Assembly: GCF_001949145.1 (NCBI RefSeq)
Contig: NW_019091416.1
Span: 1,591,132 to 1,655,131, forward strand
From: Acanthaster planci
Lineage: Eukaryota; Echinodermata; Asteroidea; Valvatida; Acanthasteridae
Direction of reading: 5' to 3'
DNA: 64,000 nucleotides
The notes under the pieces: generated by a model
Told to the model about the DNA's origin: nothing
The model's database searches: none
The model's input: the letters and a program-made list of their open reading frames with translations, nothing else
Made by a program: the position numbers and the translations under genes
In this document: positions 33,373 to 43,888 of the stretch, in pieces
Position numbering within the stretch: position 1 is the stretch's first letter
Layout of the letters: each line of letters starts with the position of its first letter

Positions 33373-34914
33373 ATGATGTCGCTACCTAAAAGCAAGAAGT
33401 GTCACGAGTGTGCAGTGACACAGTTTTCACAACCAGTGAGGCAGGGCCCTGTGAGGCCCTGTCTTAGCTGCTCAGTGTCGGTGGATATGGAAGAGGGCCA
33501 TCAGGCCAATCCATCCCTGCCTTGGTCCAGGAGTGTAAGGGGTGTGACTGAGAATGAGGGGAAGCCTGAGTGCCTTATGCGACAAAAGTCCATTCAGAAA
33601 ATCATCCACCAGGTCGACACGTGCAAGCGGAGAAAGCTAAAGCGACTAGTGGACAAGCAAGGAGCCTGCAATGTCGTCCACAACACCAAGGTGTCCTATG
33701 CTGTCAACTTCATCAACGACATCTTCACAACAATCATTGACTTGCGGTGGCGCTTCTTGCTCCTGTTTTTCAGTCTAGCCTACGTCGTTGGTTGGGTGGG
33801 ATTCAGTGGTCTTTGGTACTGTCTGGCGTGGCGGCACGGGGACTTGGGATATCGCAGCCGGGGCGATGAGAACTTTATGCCTTGTGTTGCCCATGTAGAC
33901 ACCTACATTGGTGCACTCTTGTTTTCCATCGAGACACAGACAACCATTGGTTACGGTTTCCGCTCCGTTACTGAGGAGTGCTGGATGGGACCATCCTTAG
34001 TTGTCATCCAGTCTGTCTTCAGTGCACTGATTGATGCCATACTTGTCGGCTGCATATTTGTCAAAATCGCCCGTCCTAAAAAGAGGGCGGCTACAATCAA
34101 GTTCAGCCATGAAGCTGTGATCGCCATGAGAGATGGTAAATTGTGTTTCATGTTCCGCATTGGTGATATACGTAACAGCCACCTATTTGGGGCAACGATT
34201 CGGGCCAAACTGGTCAGACCACGCATCACTAGGGAGGAAGAATGCATCCCACTTCACAGCTATCCCATGGACGTCGGAGAATCTGCAGGTGAGGATAACC
34301 TCCTACTAGTCTGGCCTCTCATCATCTGTCATGTTATTGATGAGAATAGCCCCTTGTACAAGTACTCTTACTTTGACTTGTTAGATAACTCCTTTGAAAT
34401 TGTTGTCTGCCTCGAGGGCATTGTGGAGCAAACAGGTCTACTCACGCAGGTGCGAACCTCCTATCTCCCGTTGGAGATCAAGTGGGGTCATCGTTTCAGC
34501 AGCCACGTTGTGTCCATGGCTGACACTGACGACAAGCTCAGTGTGGACTACTCGCACTTCAACATCACCTACGCTGTGAGTGACACGCCAAAATGTAGCG
34601 CTTATGAGCTCGACTACATGAAGAAAACAGGGAAGTCACTTCGGCCCATGATGGGGAATGGGAATGCCTGGGCTAGGCGAGCACGTCAGAACAAATCTGG
34701 CAAAAGTTCAGGACCCAAGGAATGCCGACTTTACCCAGAGCTGTTCTCTAATGATGAGGACTGCGAGGAATATGAAAAAGAGGAGGATGACACACCACTA
34801 CACAACCGAGAGGTGACAAGATACACATATGTAAATGAAATAGACGAATCGCCAGTTACCACACCAGTGATAACGGGGATGAATGACTGGAACTTTATGG
34901 AATCAAATATCTGA
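33373..34914 (+). CDS. KirB: inward-rectifier K+ channel with N-terminal double-CxxC module
   Basis: Encodes a 513-residue Kir subunit in one exon. I chose ATG 33373 (A at -3) because the protein then aligns without gaps to KirC from residue 1; reading further upstream would use no ATG and crosses the splice acceptor at 33314. Residues 10-33 carry C10-x2-C13-x16-C30-x2-C33, resembling a zinc-ribbon. Next come an amphipathic basic segment (about 73-93), slide helix DIFTTIIDLRWR (116-127), TM1 about 128-151, filter TTIGYGFR (190-197) and TM2 about 207-230 with rectification residue D221. C171 and C203 form the conserved extracellular pair. The PIP2 stretch is RPKKRAATIKFS. RIGDIRNSH keeps the Asp that gives Na+ sensitivity in Kir3 channels. 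The position equal to Kir2.1 E224 is G273, while the E299 site is acidic (E348). The tail is acidic and ends ESNI, a class I PDZ ligand. Channel identity is certain; zinc binding is inference. Confidence 0.96.
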   Translation: MMSLPKSKKCHECAVTQFSQPVRQGPVRPCLSCSVSVDMEEGHQANPSLPWSRSVRGVTENEGKPECLMRQKSIQKIIHQVDTCKRRKLKRLVDKQGACNVVHNTKVSYAVNFINDIFTTIIDLRWRFLLLFFSLAYVVGWVGFSGLWYCLAWRHGDLGYRSRGDENFMPCVAHVDTYIGALLFSIETQTTIGYGFRSVTEECWMGPSLVVIQSVFSALIDAILVGCIFVKIARPKKRAATIKFSHEAVIAMRDGKLCFMFRIGDIRNSHLFGATIRAKLVRPRITREEECIPLHSYPMDVGESAGEDNLLLVWPLIICHVIDENSPLYKYSYFDLLDNSFEIVVCLEGIVEQTGLLTQVRTSYLPLEIKWGHRFSSHVVSMADTDDKLSVDYSHFNITYAVSDTPKCSAYELDYMKKTGKSLRPMMGNGNAWARRARQNKSGKSSGPKECRLYPELFSNDEDCEEYEKEEDDTPLHNREVTRYTYVNEIDESPVTTPVITGMNDWNFMESNI

Positions 34915-35241
34915 AATGTGCTCCTACAATAATTACTTCATACGCAACATTAATTTGTTCTTTTCATGGGCAATACGCTGTTGAAAACGATGCAATCTAT
35001 ACTGCATAGAAATCCATGCAACGGTCATGACTTTTACAAAATATCATTAGCAAAACTACGCAAACACTGAATAAGCAAAATGTAAAAAAACTCAACCGCT
35101 CACCAAAATAGTCCAACCTTTTCCCTCACAAAAAGGAACTTTGCTAAAAACAACCAGAGCTTTAACATGTACATGTTTGTATTTTAACGGCAAACTTTTC
35201 GGCAAAACCTTACACAAATCTTCATAAGACCTAAAATCTAA

Positions 35242-35247
35242 AATAAA
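35242..35247 (+). promoter_or_regulatory. Possible polyadenylation signal of KirB
   Basis: AATAAA lies about 330 bases after the stop and is followed by GT-rich text (TTTGTTTGTCTG). Later candidates cannot be excluded. Confidence 0.3.
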
Positions 35248-38200
35248 CTTTGTTTGTCTGATCATGTATTCCATTTCTTGGTGCAATGAGACTGGAAAAA
35301 TCTAAAAGCTTTTTCTTAAAGGACTCCATTGATTTCCATGTAATATTAAATTCACAAACATCTATTGTGGGGCTACATTTAAAATCTAGAAAATGTTAAT
35401 GTCATTATTCTGCATGTGTTCTCTTGGTGGAAAAACAGTAAATTGTCATTCTGAACAGAAAAACAAAGAAAATCCACTTCATCTCCGTTAAAATTGGTTG
35501 CTTGCACTCAAGCTTATTCAGGAACTCGCACATGAACATGTGTGTCACTGTATCACTTCTTAGCTCTTCCAAGTTGGCCTGAACACTTTTGACAATGATC
35601 ATTTTTATCATAAAAAGAAAAATTATAATCTTGATTTCACAAATTTCCTTGCAAGGACTTTATTACTGTCATCAAAATCGTGACTGGCATTCATTTCTAC
35701 ATGTTATGAAACATACCCTTTCAAGTAAACTCTAGCATTCCAGAAAGAATGTGTGTAAAGCACACTAAAATTGGATTTCCTTTTGAAAATGTGCATATTG
35801 TTGGACTTTATATTGAACATAGTATTTATAGCATTGTTGCTTCGGCTGATTGGCTGCTATTATAAAAGTATTTACATATATTTTCACTGAAGTTATTTTT
35901 CAGAAGTCAGTTTTAGTTAGCATTAAGTATAAATGTGTATTTAGTTTGTAGACTGTTAATGGGGTTCAATTTTTTTCCCCAGGGCTAGCTTTGTTATTAG
36001 AGGAAGGGACGATATTTTCAGTACAAATTTTAATGATTCAAGTGATGAAAACTATGAATTTGCCTTGTTCTTTTCAAAGTTGCTTGTATAGTCTGTATGT
36101 ATTCAAGAATGAATGTCGTAACATTTTTATTTACAAAAATTCATACTTTATGTTAATTTGAAGTAAAGCACAGCGATTTGGTAAGCAAGAATGTCACACC
36201 AAACTAAACTACATGTCATTAGATCTGCTTTTGTTTCAACTTTCACATGATACGTGCTGTTCTTTGCACAAACCTTAGTAACAGAATTTTTTAAATCAAA
36301 TTGTTACAATTTCAAGAAAAAGTATGTTCATATGCCTGTCAAAAGACTAAAATCCACACTATCATGTCTAGAATAAACCAGAAGAGCAACATATCTATAT
36401 GCCATGTTCAACTTGTTTCCGGCTACAAAAGCTAGAATCAGATACTTAATGCACCACTGTGAAAAAAAAATGGGCGGAGGGGTTATTATGGGCATATTTT
36501 GACCAACTTTTGCCCTAAATTGCTATAAATATGTTCCAAACTTCTGTCACAAGGTGTCCAACTCCTGAGTAAATCTTTTGGAAAATGACCAACATGTACA
36601 CTAAAAAGACAAACATCTGGATAATTGAGCTTTGTCCAACATTTTTAGGATGTTGGTGCCGGGGGGAGATTGTGTGGGTAAACGTAACTGAAATTTTTAA
36701 CAAAGAACGGGGGCCATCTAAGTACACATATTTATATACACACCCACACAATTGGGTATACACTTTTTTCTTTGCCACTACTGGGACTAACAGCTTGAAA
36801 GCACTAACTTTGTGAAAATATTTAGAAAGCTTATGTCAGCTCTTTGAAAGTGCAGACATGTCATCAGTTATCACTATGCCGTGGAGCGTAAAGGGGTCAG
36901 CTTGGAGGCTAGCAATTTGATATTGCAAAAGGATCCACAATGGAAAAGGACAATTTTGAAATAAGGTAACCAGGGTTATTCTAGGGAGTTGGTAAAAGTT
37001 TACAGCCCGTATCTGTGGCAGTTGTTTTGGGGGTAATGTCCATCTGAATGCAGCGTTGGCTGGCAAGCCTACGACTGGGACCAATCACCCCCCTCCAATG
37101 GACGGAGAAGTAGGGCCTGGTTTTAACTTTTAAGGATTGGCTTAATCACATCCAGTGGCTGACCCTACAATGGGGGGGGGGTTGAGGAGGGACAAAGAAA
37201 TATTGCTGAGGCGATAAACACCTGTGGGTGGGGCATTGTGGAGAGTGTCCAGCAAGGTTAATGCTAGAGACGGACTCTGTGCACAGAATCAACAGAATTC
37301 CCCTCTCCATTTTCAATCCTTGATCTGATTCTGGGTTGTGAAGAAAATACACACTTAAACAGAATTCATCTTTGAGTTCGATGTTTGTGTATATGTGGGG
37401 GGGGGGCACAAGAGAATTGGGAGAGGGGAAAGCCCCCCCATCCAACCCTTCCCCCACTGTGTTGCCACTGGGGTCACCTGGATGGGGGGTGGGTCATGTA
37501 CCCCTTCTACTTTTTTGAAAATTATAAATCCCTCCCACACTTTTGGATGCCATGCTGTACTTACATTGCCCCTCTCCCTTTTAGAAACCTGGTGCAACTG
37601 CCCAGTAGTGAGGAAGTGGGGCCTGGGCGTGGCAGTGAGACTGCAGATAGGGAAGGTTTCAAAGGGAGGGCAGATTGCATAATTTTGAGGGAATCAGTCA
37701 AGTGCCGAGAGATGGATCAGGGAATGTAGGGCTTGAAGCGATGGGTACATTCCTTCCATTTCTTAAAATACTTCACCTTTCTTTCCACAACACAATGGTT
37801 GTACAACTCTTCAATGACAAGACCGAACGATCGGGTCAGTGCTAAAAGGTCACAACCGCAATTAACAATCTTTGAAAATACTCTGAGGACCTTACTCTGA
37901 GCATGAAGGAAATGTTGTATTGTAACACACAGACATTTCTTTTATTTTTTATTTATTAAATTAGTTTCTGGGACCAGTATATTTAACTTGTAACTAATTT
38001 TCTTGCCGGTTTCCTGTTTCAAATAGTACTTTTCAATAAGGAAAATGCAATTTAATGCAATTTTTCAGTGAGGACCATTTCCCACGATGAAGTGGTTTCT
38101 CCAACCAACCTTCCCTCATACCTTCCTTCATACATGTACATAAATGTACAACCACGGTACAACTCACCCTGTGTTATGTTGCCCAAGACTCTAAAAGTCA

Positions 38201-40424
38201 AACCACAGGGAGAAAGCGGGTTCTTGAGTTAGTCACACCTAGATACGTTTCCTCAAATGGGAATCCTATATTTAAACTTAGCCAATGCTGGCCTAAAATA
38301 GTATGGCATCACTACTTAATCCGGTCTATCCCCAGACCTTCCCTGGTTTCCTGTCACTGATGGCAATGACCAATCAGAAATCACGACCTTCTGAAAATTT
38401 ATTAAATATTAGTGATTCAATACTTCCCGCTGCTGGGCCAACAAGAAATAAAATTGTGTGCGTACAAATGACTCTCTCAGAAAATGATTATTGGCTACCA
38501 TTATGAGAGATTGTAAACATCTAAATCAGTGATTCTAAACACTTTTATGTATTTACGGCGTAGGAAATTACTGTATAACGCATATATATATTTCTCACAT
38601 AATTATGTAATACATTATAGATTATATAAATATTTACACACAGGAAATAATCTTCATTATTATTTCTGGCTTATTTCAACCTCTTCTTTCTGACATAAAG
38701 TTTGACATATCTCAACAACAAAGATTCTAATACTGGGCAATATAACTTTCTCCTAAATGAAAAGTAAAGATGACAGCTATTCTAAGCATATAATGATACT
38801 GCATACTATATACTTAAAGTGAAGTTGCAGTGAATTTTTCTTAGACACAGTTTTTTCTTCAACTTTGTACTCTTCTTCAATGTATGAAAACTCTTTTACA
38901 TTCCTGTTCCGTTAAATGCATTGAAAAGTTCACTTTTTAAACAATTAAACTTATGCATGCTTTTCAGGACAACTGAGGGCATTGTTGCTGTGAAGTCATC
39001 TAGAAGACATAGTTCAATTCACAGATGTTTCTGTTCAAATTGTGAACCCTGATGTTACTGACTGAAAACATATCTGAGAAAGGGAGTGATGCTTGCTTAT
39101 TGCTATGATTATAAGCAACAATGAATCAGCCCCACCCAAAAAAAAATGAGTCCAGCAAAATCTACAAAAATACAGGATTTTACAAACCAATGTAATATTA
39201 AGGCTGTCTTCCTGGGAAGACATCACAGTTTTCCTAATTTTTCCTTATCAATAATTGAATATTAAAATACTTATTACCATAAAAAAACAAAAAGACAGTA
39301 AACTACCCTTTGAATAATGAAACAAAAGTTGAAAATAAGGTTACTGAGACACAAAGGTGCATTTGAAGGTTTGTACTAAAACAACTTGATTGCAGTTTCT
39401 CTTTATAGGCGTTCCCTTGCTGTGGCCTTCAAGAAATGTCTAATTCAGGAGGAGACAAGGCAAGGGTTTGGTCAGGACACTGAAGCCAGAGCTGTTTGAT
39501 GTGTGACACATTAGTCTGTATAACATGTATAAGGTCACCCTGTGTCCAGGTTAGACCTGTTACACTTTCAGGGTCACCTGATAACTGCCAAGCCATTGGG
39601 GATCCGGAGCATCAGGAGGGAGTTGTGCACACTCTATCATGAGTGATTACCAACTTCCTTCCAGCAAGCTGAGGTGCCTCACTAGCAGAGCAGTTCAGTT
39701 CTTTTTTGTGTGTGACTGGGTGAAAGAAGACTGTCTAGTGCAGGGTGGTGGTGACCTTCTTTAAGGCAGATAACTGGAATTCTAAGCTACATTGTGGTAT
39801 ACAGGTGGAAGTCCAGTGAAGCTATTCAGAATAAGTATGTATTGTTCTGCCAGATTTTCTTCATTCTGTTTATTCGCCAGTGCATGGTTAAAGGCAAAGT
39901 ACACGTTGATAAAGTTCCTGGTCCATGGACCGGATGGAAAGGAATGTGCAGTACAGATGTAGGATAAGTTGCTATCACTAGTATCAGCACCATGAGTTCT
40001 GGAAACTCTAACTGGACAGGATCTGAATGCGGAAGCTTGTATCATTGACTTTAGGGCAGAAACAAAAATTGACAGTTTTGGTCTACAGCCAGAAAAATGC
40101 ATGTGGGATTGTTATATTCTTAGCAATAGTTTTGTTGTGTTGAGAAGACTCCATCCGAATTACTGCATGCAGAGAGAGCCGACCTAGGGCAGGTACGTGA
40201 TTGTACAAACAGACCAATAATAACAGGTGGCTGTGAATTTTAGCAGAATGTTCACTAGTGGAAAGCATTCCTGATAAAATGTTAATGTTACAATCCATAA
40301 AGTTTGAAAGGAGATTTGCATTTTGGCAGAATAAATAACATGTATTTTGGAACAAGCTCAGCCTGTGCATTTCAGAGGAAAAAACCTGTTGTTGGTTTTG
40401 CTTTGTTTTGTACTTTTTTCTTAC
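35248..40424. other. Spacer between KirB and KirC
   Basis: No gene is supported. It has G/C homopolymer patches at about 37.1-37.5 kb and a very AT-rich patch near 38.58-38.64 kb. Near 39645-39748 GATTACCA and CTAGTGCAGGGTGG occur with nearly the same spacing as in the predicted first exon of KirB. Confidence 0.45.
39640..39780 (+). other. Candidate first-exon region of KirC
   Basis: GATTACCA near 39645 and CTAGTGCAGGGTGG at 39735-39748 mirror KirB (about 32321 and 32406-32419), with spacings of about 91 and 86 bases. No TATA box or strong donor is seen, so this may be either a paralogous 5'UTR exon or a shared regulatory block. Confidence 0.25.
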
Positions 40425-40961
40425 ATTAAAGAGCAACTCGAAGGAAAACATGTTTTCTCTGATTTTAAAATAAATAAATATGGAAGCGTCCACATCCAAC
40501 GCAGTGTCACTTGTCTTCAGAGCTCAACTATAACAAGCTCAAAAGGGCTTCTTTCCTTTTTTTGCCAAGATGCGAATTCTGAAAATGCTGAATGTAGATT
40601 GCGTCATTCTGAGAAAAAAGAAAACGAGGGAAACCTTCGCCCTATGTTCATAGTGGATAAACCCTTGTGCATGTCAAACAATGCATCTAGCCATTGTTTG
40701 GCATGCACAAGGGTTTTATCCACTATGAAGTACGAACACAGGGTGAGGGTTCCCCTTGGTTTCTGTGTTTTCTTAGAATGACGCAATCTACATTCAGCAT
40801 GTTCAGAATTCGCATCTTGGCATGAACAGAAAAAACCCTTTTTAGCTTGTTACAGTTGAGCTCTGAAGACGAATGACACTGCGTTCGATGTGGATGCTTC
40901 CATATTTATTTGAACAGATGAAATCAGAGAAAACATGTTTTCCTTATAGTTGCTCTTTAAT
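40425..40961. mobile_element. 537-bp near-perfect palindrome (foldback element)
   Basis: The left arm, 40425-40683, begins ATTAAAGAGCAACT. The right arm, 40693-40961, ends AGTTGCTCTTTAAT. They are reverse complements almost throughout with only scattered mismatches and small indels. The loop is about nine bases. No protein-like frame exists; open frames here are palindrome artefacts. It lies about 0.7 kb upstream of the KirC start codon, probably in its 5'UTR intron or promoter. If transcribed it would fold into a long double-stranded RNA. Confidence 0.85.
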
Positions 40962-41605
40962 AGCACCTTCAAGAGTTGATACATGGATTACCTCTCCAAT
41001 AATCGGTGTCATTTTCAAGTTGTCGGGTAGTTTTTGCTGATGATTGAAACAAGACCAAAGCAAATCAAATATGAACAAAAGGTTTTGCTTCTCTTTTGTA
41101 ACACTTGTGATCCACTTCATGACGTACATGTATACAAACTTTCAACAAGTTGGTAATACCCTGACCTGTTCAATGATAAATCAACAGGTACAATGACTTG
41201 GTTTCAACCTGATGGGGACATTTCTGGAGATATTTGTTTTCCAGCGGCTAGGCTTTGGGATCCAGTGAAAACCCTATAACCATATGCATTGTGAACTCTG
41301 TATAAACTAAGATAAGAGAGCAATAACACCTCTATGGTATATCTGGGAGTACTGAGTGGGGCTGTGTATATATGCACTATTATAAAGCTAACAATGCCAA
41401 AAAAAAGGGATCTGTTGTTAGATATTATGGACTTTGGATCCTGTCTAATCACCAGTTCTTTGGCAGACTTCCATGCACCAACAGCCTGTACAACTAACAG
41501 GGCACTGGAAAGTGGTAGTTTGATTGAATTTGAGATAACCTTTTTTCAAGCTGAAACAAAGTGAACTTTGCCAGCAATTAATCTTTGTCTTTTCATTGTC
41601 AGCAG

Positions 41606-41657
41606 ATAGAAAAGGCAACCCTTGGAACTGGTCGTTCGATCGAAAGGAGCTGCCAGA
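41606..41657 (+). other. Probable 5'UTR part of the KirC coding exon
   Basis: TTGTCTTTTCATTGTCAGCAG gives overlapping acceptors ending at 41602 and 41605. An in-frame TAG at 41607-41609 rules out any start upstream of 41658 on this exon. Confidence 0.5.
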
Positions 41658-43184
41658 ATGATTGTATCGTCAGAGGAGAAGAAGTGTCGCGAGTGTGAGG
41701 TGATACGATTCTCACGGCCACCTGGTCAGGGACCAGTCCGCCCATGCCTGAGCTGCTCAGTGTCAGAAGAATTTGACGAGAGGGATCACACCATCCCAGC
41801 GCTTCCCTGGTCGGAGAGTTTCAGTGATGTTACCAAGAATGATGGGATGCCGCGCCACCTTCAGCGACGCAGATCAGTGCAGAAGATCATCCATCAGGCC
41901 AACATGCGCAAGAAGATGAAGCTGAAGCGACTGGTGAACAAAGATGGCTCCTGCAATGTCATCCACAACACCAAGGTCACCCACAAACTCAACTTCCTCA
42001 CGGACATCTTCACAACCCTCATTGACTTGCGATGGCGCCTGATGCTCCTGTTTTTCAGCCTGGCTTACGTCAGTGGCTGGGTGGGGTTCAGCGGCCTGTG
42101 GTACTGTCTAGCCTGGAGGCATAATGACCTGGGATATCTGAGCCGCAACGACACCAGCTTTGAACCCTGCGTGGCTAACGTTGACAGCTTCATCGGCTCC
42201 TTTCTGTTTTCAGTTGAGACACAGACAACCATTGGGTACGGCTTCAGATCTGTAACTGAACAGTGTTGGATTGGCGCCACCTTGGTTGTCATCCAATCAG
42301 TCTTCAGTGCACTGGTCGATGCCATCCTCGTTGGATGCGTATTTGCTAAAATCGCACGGCCCAAGAAGCGAGCAGCCACCATCAAGTTCAGCCGTAATGC
42401 CGCGATTGCCGAGCGCAATGGCAAACTGTGCTTCATGTTCCGCATTGGGGATATTCGGAGCAGTCATCTTTTTGATGCCAGGGTTCGAGCTCAGTTGATT
42501 AGACCAAGGATCACCCAGGAGGAAGAATGCATCCCACTGTACAGCTATCCAATGGATGTTGGGGCGTCGACATCTGAGGACAATCTCCTTCTAGTCTGGC
42601 CTCTCATCATCTGTCATGTAATTGATGAGAAGAGCCCCATGTACAAATACTCCTACCTTGATTTGTTGGAGAATTCCTTCGAAATTGTCGTCTACCTGGA
42701 GGGTGTTGTGGAACAGACCGGACTACTCACACAAGCTCGTACTTCCTACCTGCCATCAGAGATAAAATGGGGCCACCGATTCAGCAGCCATATCGTCTCC
42801 ATGACCGAAACGGATGACCGCCTTAGTATTGATTACTCACAATTCAATGTCACCTATCCTGTGGCCGACACGCCCCGGAACAGTGCTTACGAGCTTGACT
42901 TCATGAAGAAAAATGGGAAATCCCCAAAGCCCAATATGGCCAACGGGAAAATGAGGAGCCATCGGAGCCTGCCCAGTGACCTTGGAAGCCTAGGTATGAG
43001 GAAGACCAGCAAGGAGCTGCGATTCGCCGAGAAGATGGAAGAGAAGTTCCACTATACAGAGGATGACAATCCACCGGATTATAACGGTGTAGCCATGACA
43101 TGCATTGACGAAACAGATTCTCCTCCATCCACGCCAACAATTTCAGGAGTACGTAGGTGGGAATCAATGGAATCAGACGTCTGA
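41658..43184 (+). CDS. KirC: inward-rectifier K+ channel with N-terminal double-CxxC module
   Basis: Encodes a 508-residue Kir subunit in one exon. ATG 41658 has A at -3 and is the first in-frame ATG after a TAG 48 bases upstream. Residues 10-33 repeat the KirB module: C10-x2-C13-x16-C30-x2-C33, with QGPVRPCLSCSVS identical in both. The slide helix DIFTTLIDLRWR is at 116-127, TM1 about 128-151, filter TTIGYGFR 190-197, and TM2 about 207-230 with D221. Extracellular C171 and C203 are conserved, and the turret has an N-glycosylation sequon at N164 that KirB lacks. The cytoplasmic pore sites are D273 and E348, both acidic, and RIGDIRSSH keeps the Kir3-type Asp. The C-terminus ESDV is a class I PDZ ligand. 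My hand count gives 308 of 420 identities with KirB, so the two are tandem paralogues that could co-assemble. Stronger rectification than KirB is inferred from D273. Confidence 0.96.
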   Translation: MIVSSEEKKCRECEVIRFSRPPGQGPVRPCLSCSVSEEFDERDHTIPALPWSESFSDVTKNDGMPRHLQRRRSVQKIIHQANMRKKMKLKRLVNKDGSCNVIHNTKVTHKLNFLTDIFTTLIDLRWRLMLLFFSLAYVSGWVGFSGLWYCLAWRHNDLGYLSRNDTSFEPCVANVDSFIGSFLFSVETQTTIGYGFRSVTEQCWIGATLVVIQSVFSALVDAILVGCVFAKIARPKKRAATIKFSRNAAIAERNGKLCFMFRIGDIRSSHLFDARVRAQLIRPRITQEEECIPLYSYPMDVGASTSEDNLLLVWPLIICHVIDEKSPMYKYSYLDLLENSFEIVVYLEGVVEQTGLLTQARTSYLPSEIKWGHRFSSHIVSMTETDDRLSIDYSQFNVTYPVADTPRNSAYELDFMKKNGKSPKPNMANGKMRSHRSLPSDLGSLGMRKTSKELRFAEKMEEKFHYTEDDNPPDYNGVAMTCIDETDSPPSTPTISGVRRWESMESDV

Positions 43185-43882
43185 GGACAGTTACCGTGGT
43201 AGCTGCTCAAATGAATTTGTGCATGGTGGAGCAAGGTAATGAATACATGTATATATTCACTGCTCAATTTATTTTTGAAAAGGACTACACACTTGAGCAT
43301 CAGCACGATAACACTTCCCACTTCATTGTGGGTTCAGATACATGTAGCAAGTGGAACTTTTTCAGACGCATGTTGCCTGATGGAATTAACCAAACTTACC
43401 ATTTGATGACATCTCTCTACAGACACAACTGAGCTGAGCTCCGATGTTGTTTATTTTTTGCTGAATTTGAAGTAACTTTTTTGGGTGGAAAAAAAAGTGA
43501 CAGGTTTCACTTTGAATGCCTGAGGCCAAGTTTCTTTGATACTTCAATTATGGTTGGCGTGAAATGTGAATACACAGAATGCATGAGCACAAATATTAAC
43601 TATGCTCCAAGTATCTCCTATTGCATGCTACAAGTTAATAGAGATTTTACCACTGCAGTATTAGGGCCAATTACCTTTATGTTTTAGCAGGAAGTGATCA
43701 GAACTAAATTGTCCTTTGTAGAAAGCTTATCTTATATGTACACAAAAATCAATAATGAAATAAATTCATTCAGGGAGTCTTTCAAGATTCGTGGAGTCTT
43801 CAAGTTCAGGCAAATCTGGTCATATTGGTCTATCATAGATGTTTTAAACAAACATTCTTTCGATAACCCTGCTTGTAAGCTC

Positions 43883-43888
43883 AATAAA
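43883..43888 (+). promoter_or_regulatory. Possible polyadenylation signal of KirC
   Basis: AATAAA followed by GT-containing text. An alternative AATAAA lies at 43759-43764. Confidence 0.35.

Noticed and set aside
40083-40781. Overlapping 138- and 144-codon frames near 40.1-40.8 kb
   Set aside because: They lie mostly in or against the 537-bp palindrome and show no protein-like features.
41622-41657. Upstream extension of KirC from a TTG
   Set aside because: It has no ATG, a TAG lies in frame just upstream, and the extension is not shared with KirB.
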